From positions 1 to 5,038 of the forward strand of contig DOOK01000356.1 in NCBI GenBank assembly GCA_003512805.1: a stretch of 5,038 bases of DNA, given 5' to 3'. The DNA comes from Erwinia sp. (lineage in GTDB: Bacteria; Pseudomonadota; Gammaproteobacteria; Enterobacterales; Enterobacteriaceae). Both the position numbers and the translations under genes were made by a program. The notes beneath the pieces are model-generated. The model saw only the letters and a program-made list of their open reading frames with translations. It searched no databases and was not told where the DNA came from. Positions 1 to 5,038 of this stretch are shown piece after piece (the stretch's first letter is position 1; each line of letters opens with the position of its first letter).

Positions 1-391
1 TTTCGTGATAGAGGTACAAGGCGACCTCTGTGCCGATAAAATGCTGTTCCAGCGAGCCATGGTCAATTTGATTACCAATGCCGTACGTCACGCGCCGGAA
101 AACACGTTTATCAGAATAAAAGCCGAGGCGGCAGAAACGTTTATCGATATAGCAGTGGGTAATAAGGGCGAACCGCTGACAGAGACGGAAAAATTATACG
201 AGCGTTTCTGGCGAGGCGATGAGGCGCGTAACGGCGAGGGATCGGGGCTGGGTCTTGCGCTGGTTAAAGCGATTGCAGAACTGCATGACGGCTATTGCTG
301 GTATCAGCATCGACAGGGGGAAAACCTGTTTGGCATCCGGTTGAGCGGCAAAAATCCTGCCCGCCAGCAGCGGGCAGGAGAACAGGCTTAG
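1..391 (+). CDS. Sensor histidine kinase, C-terminal ATP-binding domain (5' end outside window)
   Basis: This is the C-terminal part of a two-component sensor kinase. This domain binds ATP and phosphorylates the kinase's own histidine, which lies upstream and is not visible. The frame is open from the left edge to TAG at 389-391, so the GTG at position 5 is not a real start. The HATPase_c boxes appear in order: an N box ([10 protein letters not shown], nt 65-94), a degenerate G1 box (NKGEP, nt 161-175), an F box (YERFWR, nt 197-214) and a G2 box ([12 protein letters not shown], nt 233-268). The NxGEP form of G1 and the overall pattern resemble heavy-metal sensor kinases of the CusS/PcoS type, but the sensing domain is missing, so the signal is unknown. 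A partner response regulator would be expected upstream. The last 13 or so residues are polar and lie outside the ATPase fold; their codons double as the terminator of the convergent transketolase gene. No T-run hairpin serving this gene was seen downstream. Confidence 0.93.
   Translation, partial: FVIEVQGDLCADKMLFQRAMVNLITNAVRHAPENTFIRIKAEAAETFIDIAVGNKGEPLTETEKLYERFWRGDEARNGEGSGLGLALVKAIAELHDGYCWYQHRQGENLFGIRLSGKNPARQQRAGEQA
350..379 (-). terminator. Rho-independent terminator of talA-tktB, inside the kinase coding sequence
   Basis: On the minus strand a perfect 10-bp stem (TCCTGCCCGC paired with GCGGGCAGGA, plus-strand arms 355-364 and 370-379) closes a 5-nt loop. It is followed at once by TTTTT (the plus-strand A run at 350-354). 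The stem begins 8 nt after the tktB stop codon, the usual distance for an intrinsic terminator. On the plus strand no T run follows the stem, so it should work only for leftward transcription. It lies wholly within the last codons of the convergent kinase gene. The assignment rests on structure alone, but the stem is long, perfect and GC-rich. Confidence 0.88.
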
Positions 392-2388
392 TGAGGCTTC
401 AGCAGTTTTTCCGCATGGCTGACGATGTTTTCCACCGTAAAACCAAACTCGTTAAACAGCTTCTCAGCCGGGGCCGATTCACCGAAGGTGGTCATGCCGA
501 CAATTGAGCCGTTCAGGCCGACATACTTGTACCAGTAATCCGCGATGCCCGCTTCCACCGCCACGCGAGCGGTCACGGTTGAAGGCAGTACGGATTCACG
601 GTATGCCACATCCTGCCGGTCAAACAGATCGGTAGAAGGCATGGAAACGACACGGACTTTGTGACCGCTGGCGGTCAGCTTCGCTTCGGCATTCAGCGTG
701 ATCTCAACTTCAGATCCCGTTGCGATCAGAATGACTTCTGGCGTCCCTTCACAATCTTTCAGCACGTAAGCACCGCGAGAGATATTCGCCAGCTGCTCTT
801 TGCTGCGCTCCGGCTGCGCCAGATTCTGACGAGAAAGGATCAGTGCGGTCGGGCCATGATGGCGCTCAATAGCGTGCTTCCAGGCCACGGCCGTTTCAAC
901 CTGGTCACATGGACGCCAGACGCTCATATTTGGCGTCACGCGCAGGCTGGCAATCTGTTCAACCGGCTGGTGCGTCGGACCATCTTCGCCCAGGCCAATA
1001 GAGTCATGGGTGTAAACCAGAATCTGACGTGCCTTCATCAGCGCCGCCATACGCACCGCATTACGCGCGTATTCCACAAACATCAGGAAGGTCGCGGTAT
1101 AAGGCACGAAGCCGCCATGATGCGCAATACCGTTGGCGATAGCGGTCATACCGAATTCACGTACGCCGTAGTGAATATAATTACCGGCCAGATCGTCTTT
1201 GATTGACTTAGAACCTGACCAGATGGTGAGGTTACTTGGCGCCAGGTCAGCAGACCCGCCCAGGAATTCTGGCAGCAGTTTGCCATAAGCTTCCAGCGAG
1301 TTTTGAGACGCCTTACGGCTGGCAATTTTGGCCGGATTCGCCTGCAGTTCTTCGATAAACTTCTGCGTTTCCTGCTGCCAGTTTTCCGGCATGCCGCCAT
1401 CCATACGGCGAGCGTATTCTTTCGCCAGTTCCGGGTAGGCCGCTTTGTAAGCCGCGAATTTCTCGTTCCACTCTTTTTCGTACTGCTGGCCCGCTTCTTT
1501 GGCATCCCACTGCGCATAAATATCCTGCGGGATTTCAAATGGCGGATAGTTCCAGCCCAGCTGCTTACGGGTCAGTGCGATCTCTTCATCGCCCAACGCT
1601 GCGCCGTGCGCCTCTTCTTTACCGGCTTTATTCGGCGAACCGTAACCGATAATGGTGCGGCAGATAATCAGAGAAGGTTTATCGGTAACGCTCTGTGCTT
1701 CTTTGATCGCCTGCGATACCGCCTCGGCATCGTGCCCGTCTACTTCGCTGATAACATGCCAGTTATAGGCTTCAAAGCGTTTCGCCGTATCGTCGCTGAA
1801 CCAGCCTTCCACTTCACCATCGATTGAAATACCGTTGTGATCGTAGAAACCAATCAGCTTGCCAAGGCCCAGCGTACCGGCCAGTGAGCAGACTTCGTGC
1901 GAGATACCTTCCATCAAACAGCCGTCGCCCATAAAGACATAGGTATGGTGATCGACGATCTCATGATCGGGGCGGTTGAACTGCGCGCCCAGCGTGCGTT
2001 CAGCAATTGCCAGACCCACGGCGTTCGCCAGGCCCTGACCCAGCGGACCGGTGGTGGTTTCCACGCCCGGGGTGTAGCCGATTTCCGGGTGACCAGGCGT
2101 TTTGGAGTGCAGCTGACGGAAGTTTTTCAGTTCTTCAATCGGCAGGTCATAGCCGCTGAGGTGCAACAGGCTGTACAGCAGCATGGAGCCGTGACCGTTG
2201 GAAAGGATAAAACGGTCACGATCGGCCCAGGCTGGGTTAGTAGGGTTGTGATGCAGGAACTCACGCCACAACACTTCTGCGATATCTGCCATGCCCATTG
2301 GGGCGCCCGGGTGACCCGATTTGGCTTTCTGCACGGCATCCATACTCAGCGCACGGATTGCATTAGCCAACTCTCTACGTGAAGACAT
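388..2388 (-). CDS. tktB: Transketolase (thiamine diphosphate-dependent), TktB by locus
   Basis: Cytoplasmic transketolase moves a two-carbon ketol unit between sugar phosphates in the non-oxidative pentose phosphate pathway. The protein is 666 residues (E. coli TktA 663, TktB 667) and appears intact. Catalytic and cofactor residues fall at the E. coli numbers: H26, H66, H100, the thiamine diphosphate motif from GDG (D155) through E160 to N185, H261, D381, the cofactor-activating E411 and H473. The order is pyrophosphate domain (about 1-320), pyrimidine domain (about 330-530) and C-terminal domain. The frame is open 19 codons further upstream to a TTG, but the ATG at 2388 matches the family N-terminus ([17 protein letters not shown]) and has a good Shine-Dalgarno. 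It follows talA by 98 nt in the same direction, the arrangement of E. coli talA-tktB. By sequence it mixes TktA-like and TktB-like stretches, so the symbol rests on the neighbourhood. Its TAA overlaps the kinase TAG. Confidence 0.95.
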   Translation of the reverse strand: MSSRRELANAIRALSMDAVQKAKSGHPGAPMGMADIAEVLWREFLHHNPTNPAWADRDRFILSNGHGSMLLYSLLHLSGYDLPIEELKNFRQLHSKTPGHPEIGYTPGVETTTGPLGQGLANAVGLAIAERTLGAQFNRPDHEIVDHHTYVFMGDGCLMEGISHEVCSLAGTLGLGKLIGFYDHNGISIDGEVEGWFSDDTAKRFEAYNWHVISEVDGHDAEAVSQAIKEAQSVTDKPSLIICRTIIGYGSPNKAGKEEAHGAALGDEEIALTRKQLGWNYPPFEIPQDIYAQWDAKEAGQQYEKEWNEKFAAYKAAYPELAKEYARRMDGGMPENWQQETQKFIEELQANPAKIASRKASQNSLEAYGKLLPEFLGGSADLAPSNLTIWSGSKSIKDDLAGNYIHYGVREFGMTAIANGIAHHGGFVPYTATFLMFVEYARNAVRMAALMKARQILVYTHDSIGLGEDGPTHQPVEQIASLRVTPNMSVWRPCDQVETAVAWKHAIERHHGPTALILSRQNLAQPERSKEQLANISRGAYVLKDCEGTPEVILIATGSEVEITLNAEAKLTASGHKVRVVSMPSTDLFDRQDVAYRESVLPSTVTARVAVEAGIADYWYKYVGLNGSIVGMTTFGESAPAEKLFNEFGFTVENIVSHAEKLLKPH

Positions 2389-2394
2389 ATTTTT

Positions 2395-2400
2395 CTCCCT
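2395..2400 (-). promoter_or_regulatory. Shine-Dalgarno of tktB (decides the start)
   Basis: The mRNA reads AGGGAG, then AAAAAT, then ATG, giving a 6-nt spacer to the ATG at 2388. This picks that ATG over the open extension up to a TTG at 2445, which would add 19 residues foreign to transketolases. Just upstream in the mRNA lie seven C and eight A in a row (plus strand 2403-2417), so the site sits in an A-rich, probably unstructured stretch. Confidence 0.8.
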
Positions 2401-2445
2401 GATTTTTTTTGGGGGGGACGAACTGGGCAAATCAACGTTGGGCAA

Positions 2446-2474
2446 GTCTCCCCCACGCGTACGTCGGGGGAGGC
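2446..2474 (-). other. GC-rich hairpin between talA and tktB
   Basis: Plus-strand arms 2446-2457 and 2462-2474 form a 12-bp stem with one bulged base (2465), one G-T pair and a 4-nt loop (CGTA). The core is CTCCCCC paired with GGGGGAG. It begins 12 nt after the talA stop codon. No T run follows on the minus strand, so it is not a standard intrinsic terminator. It may protect the 3' end of the talA message, attenuate read-through, or mark an RNA processing site. The structure is seen directly; the role is inferred. Confidence 0.6.
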
Positions 2475-2486
2475 CCGTTAACGGAA

Positions 2487-3437
2487 TTACAGCTTAGCGG
2501 CCAGCACGTCTTCCAGGTGCTGCTGGTCAACGGCGAACTGACGGATGCCATCGGCCAGTTTTTCTACCGCCATAGGATCCTGGTTGTGCTCCCAGCGGAA
2601 CTCCGCTTCGGAAAGCGGGGTTGGCTGGTGGAACGCTTCGGTTGAAGGCGTCAGCTTGCGCTCAACAGGCGCATTGCTGGCCTGCAGCTCTTCCAGCAGG
2701 TTTGGCGAGATAGTCAGGCGATCGCAGCCCGCCAGCGCAATAATCTGTTCCGTTTTACGGAAGCTGGCACCCATGATGATGGTGTTATAGCGGTGCTGCT
2801 TGTAATACTCATAAATATTACGAACGGAAACCACGCCTGGATCTTCATCAACCACATACGGGTCAAGCGGCTTGCGGCTGTTGTACCAGTCATAGATACG
2901 GCCGACAAAAGGCGAGATCAGGAACACGCCCGCTTCCGCACAGGCACGAGCCTGGGCAAAGGAGAACAGCAGCGTCAGGTTACAGTTGATGCCGTTTTTC
3001 TCCAGCTCTTCTGCCGCGCGGATACCTTCCCACGTAGAGGCAAGCTTGATTAAGATACGCGAGCGATCGATGCCGTTGTCTTCATACATTCTCACCAGCT
3101 TCTCGGCTTTGGTCACGCACATGCCACGGTCAAACGACAGGCGAGCATCCACTTCGGTAGATACGCGGCCAGGCACGCTTTTCAGGATTTCCATGCCGAG
3201 GTTAATGTTAACCTTGTCACTGGCATTGATGATTTGCGTCTCTTTGCTGCCGCCCTGTTTTTTGGCGTAGTCAATAGCATCGGTAATCAGGTGTTTGTAA
3301 GAATCGAGGCTGGAGGCTTTCAGGATCAGAGATGGGTTGGTGGTGGCATCTTCAGGGTGATAATTGCGAATAGATTCAATATCGCCACTGTCCGCCACCA
3401 CGGTGGTGTACTGTTTCAGTGCTTCTAGCTGGTTCAT
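2487..3437 (-). CDS. talA: Transaldolase A
   Basis: Cytoplasmic transaldolase transfers a dihydroxyacetone unit from sedoheptulose-7-phosphate to glyceraldehyde-3-phosphate, giving erythrose-4-phosphate and fructose-6-phosphate. The protein is 316 residues, the length of E. coli TalA. It forms a single alpha/beta barrel. The Schiff-base lysine is K131 in [12 protein letters not shown], with acidic catalytic partners D16 (VVADSGDIE) and E95 ([10 protein letters not shown]), and phosphate-binding arginines R180 (SPFVGR) and R227 (ASFR). Stretches such as [15 protein letters not shown] and RKTEQI match TalA rather than TalB, so a separate talB is expected elsewhere in the genome. The ATG at 3437 has AAGGAG 7 nt upstream. 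It is the first gene of a unit with tktB, whose product shares its substrates. In E. coli this pair is under stationary-phase sigma-S control, and a sigma-S-like -10 lies upstream here. No defects were seen. Confidence 0.96.
   Translation of the reverse strand: MNQLEALKQYTTVVADSGDIESIRNYHPEDATTNPSLILKASSLDSYKHLITDAIDYAKKQGGSKETQIINASDKVNINLGMEILKSVPGRVSTEVDARLSFDRGMCVTKAEKLVRMYEDNGIDRSRILIKLASTWEGIRAAEELEKNGINCNLTLLFSFAQARACAEAGVFLISPFVGRIYDWYNSRKPLDPYVVDEDPGVVSVRNIYEYYKQHRYNTIIMGASFRKTEQIIALAGCDRLTISPNLLEELQASNAPVERKLTPSTEAFHQPTPLSEAEFRWEHNQDPMAVEKLADGIRQFAVDQQHLEDVLAAKL
2624..2631 (+). other. Chi octamer (GCTGGTGG) inside talA
   Basis: This is an exact match to the E. coli RecBCD recombination hotspot sequence, on the strand opposite talA. 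It is the only copy on either strand that I found in this window. An 8-mer can occur by chance, so its function depends on this organism using the E. coli Chi sequence, which is likely for a close relative. Confidence 0.4.
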
Positions 3438-3444
3438 CTCATGG

Positions 3445-3450
3445 CTCCTT
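3445..3450 (-). promoter_or_regulatory. Shine-Dalgarno of talA, with an overlapping two-codon reading frame
   Basis: The mRNA reads AAGGAG, then CCATGAG, then the talA ATG at 3437 (7-nt spacer). Inside the spacer is another ATG (3442-3440). It reads ATG AGA TGA, and its stop codon overlaps the talA start. That upstream ATG is only 2 nt from the Shine-Dalgarno, which is too close for efficient use, so the talA ATG is the preferred start. Confidence 0.8.
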
Positions 3451-3685
3451 GATGTTCAATCTGCAAAACAAATGATGACCGTGCCGGCACATCGGCTGTC
3501 GCCGGGCTACAAAGCCCAATAGCGGTAAACCGGACCGCAATCTGCTGGATTGGTGCAGGGCCGGTTGCCGACACGGTAGATTATTCTCAGGCCAAACATT
3601 GCATCAGACGTCCTGTAATGGGAATGCGTTTTCTCTGATTGTTGCAATGGGTTAGCCCAATGGCTGGTAAAACGCGGCATCTGAA

Positions 3686-3697
3686 AGTGTAGCACTT
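3686..3697 (-). promoter_or_regulatory. Candidate sigma-S-type promoter for talA-tktB
   Basis: The minus strand reads TGCTACACTT. The hexamer TACACT (3691-3686) is preceded by C and by an extended-minus-10 TG, which fits the CTAyaCT form favoured by sigma-S. No good -35 hexamer is present 16-18 nt upstream, which sigma-S promoters tolerate. The -10 sits in a palindrome (AAGTG-TAG-CACTT, 3685-3697) that could be an operator. The predicted leader to talA would be about 240 nt, which is long. Sigma-S control of talA-tktB is known in E. coli; this site as its source is an inference. Confidence 0.35.
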
Positions 3698-3760
3698 CTG
3701 TAGGATTGCACCGGGGAACCGCACTGGCTGCTACATTTTTGACGGTATTTCTACCCGGGG

Positions 3761-3791
3761 AAAACAGCGAGTGGCAGCGGCCGACTCGCTG
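3761..3791 (-). terminator. Rho-independent terminator of amiA-hemF
   Basis: An 8-bp perfect stem (CAGCGAGT paired with ACTCGCTG, plus-strand arms 3765-3772 and 3784-3791) has an inner GGC/GCC extension. On the minus strand it is followed by TTTT (the plus-strand A run at 3761-3764) and then CCCC. It begins 8 nt after the hemF stop codon. The T run is short, so some read-through toward talA is possible. Confidence 0.75.
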
Positions 3792-3799
3792 TGCAGACG

Positions 3800-4756
<957 letters not shown>

Positions 4757-5038
4757 TTAGCCGGGGCGGCGGTTGTTGGCATCGAACTCATTAAAATAGC
4801 TGATGACACCTTCCACTATCGCGCTGGCAATTTTACGACGGAACGCTGTGGTGCCCAGCAGTCGCTCTTCGGCGGGATTGGTGATAAAAGAGGTTTCTAC
4901 CAGCACTGAAGGAATCGAAGGCGATTTCAGCACGGCAAAAGCAGCCTGCTCGGGATGCTGGCTGTGCAGATGATGGACAGGGCGGATCTGATTCAGGACG
5001 TGCTTGCCCAGCGTCAGGCTGTTTTTAATGGTGTCGGT
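4757..5038 (-). CDS. amiA: N-acetylmuramoyl-L-alanine amidase AmiA, C-terminal part (5' end outside window)
   Basis: AmiA is a zinc-dependent periplasmic amidase (Amidase_3) that cuts the peptide stem from the glycan in murein and helps daughter cells separate. The last 93 residues are present, running off the right edge, and end in TAA at 4759-4757. They align with the E. coli AmiA tail: TDTIKNSLTLG at the edge, EQAAFAVLKSPS, then the catalytic glutamate in VLVETSFITNPEEER-type sequence (here PAEER; Glu is residue 48 of the fragment), and the final helix ending SYFNEFD. The first zinc ligands and the Tat signal peptide seen in E. coli AmiA would lie outside the window. The C-terminal tail (ANNRRPG) is shorter than that of E. 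coli AmiA. It lies 48 nt before hemF in the same direction, an arrangement shared with E. coli. AmiB and AmiC are the main alternatives, but the hemF neighbourhood and the tail sequence favour AmiA. Confidence 0.94.
   Translation of the reverse strand, partial: TDTIKNSLTLGKHVLNQIRPVHHLHSQHPEQAAFAVLKSPSIPSVLVETSFITNPAEERLLGTTAFRRKIASAIVEGVISYFNEFDANNRRPG

Larger units (their letters stand above)
3438..3799. other. 362-nt intergenic region between hemF and talA
   Basis: No convincing gene lies here. A 62-codon minus-strand frame (3507-3695) starts with GTG on top of a promoter-like element, has no usable ribosome site and resembles no family I know. From the hemF side the region holds the hemF terminator (3761-3791), a sigma-S-like -10 (3686-3691) within a 13-bp palindrome, and short inverted repeats at 3645-3662, 3522-3538, 3528-3566 and 3504-3517. 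The talA ribosome site is at its left end. In E. coli the eut genes and maeB occupy this position. I see no remnant of them, no REP-type element and no insertion sequence. Confidence 0.75.

Noticed and set aside
661..2382. Several plus-strand open frames of 161-181 codons antisense to tktB
   Set aside because: They mirror the intact transketolase gene, contain no recognisable motifs and have no ribosome sites or operon context.
2389..2445. 19-codon N-terminal extension of the transketolase from a TTG
   Set aside because: The extension ([14 protein letters not shown]..) runs through the homopolymers and the ribosome site and is absent from the family. The ATG at 2388 fits much better.
3481..3490. 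Perfect 10-bp palindrome GTGCCGGCAC upstream of talA
   Set aside because: About five 10-bp palindromes are expected by chance in a window this long, and nothing else supports an operator.
3507..3695. 62-codon minus-strand frame in the hemF-talA gap
   Set aside because: It starts with GTG lying on the promoter-like element, has no Shine-Dalgarno, and is not recognisable as a protein.
3688..3735. 7-bp inverted repeat TGTAGCA / TGCTACA (3688-3694 and 3729-3735)
   Set aside because: The arms are short with a 34-nt gap. It is not flanked by direct repeats and shows no sign of an element end.

Overview
This window looks like ordinary chromosome from a member of the Enterobacterales. The TalA, HemF, AmiA and transketolase proteins follow the Escherichia coli proteins closely over their full visible lengths, and one E. 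coli-type Chi octamer is present. The genus cannot be fixed from the sequence. An Erwinia- or Pantoea-like bacterium is a guess, based mainly on the gene order around hemF and talA.

Layout from left to right. Positions 1-391 (+ strand) hold the 3' end of a sensor histidine kinase, with its ATP-binding domain running off the left edge. Everything else is on the minus strand and is read right to left: amiA (3' end only, 4757-5038), hemF (3800-4708), talA (2487-3437) and a transketolase gene, called tktB (388-2388). The kinase and tktB converge tail to tail, and their stop codons overlap by 4 bp.

There are two probable transcription units on the minus strand. In amiA-hemF, a periplasmic murein amidase gene is followed 48 nt later by oxygen-dependent coproporphyrinogen III oxidase, and the unit ends at a hairpin with a T run at 3761-3791. 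In talA-tktB, transaldolase and transketolase of the non-oxidative pentose phosphate pathway are 98 nt apart, with a GC-rich hairpin between them. This unit ends at a very strong hairpin plus T5 (350-379) that lies inside the coding sequence of the convergent kinase gene. Between the units is a 362-nt gene-free stretch (3438-3799). It holds the hemF terminator, a stationary-phase (sigma-S)-like -10 element and several short inverted repeats that could fold in a talA leader RNA.

TalA and TktB together exchange two- and three-carbon units among sugar phosphates, linking glycolysis with ribose-5-phosphate and erythrose-4-phosphate. HemF and AmiA serve unrelated processes (heme synthesis and cell separation), but they are neighbours in E. 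coli too. In E. coli K-12 the eut genes and maeB lie between hemF and talA; here they are absent.

I found no mobile element, CRISPR array, tRNA, rRNA or novel multi-gene system. The points worth a second look are regulatory or architectural: the terminator embedded in a gene, the overlapping stop codons, the talA leader, the talA-tktB junction hairpin and the mixed TktA/TktB character of the transketolase.
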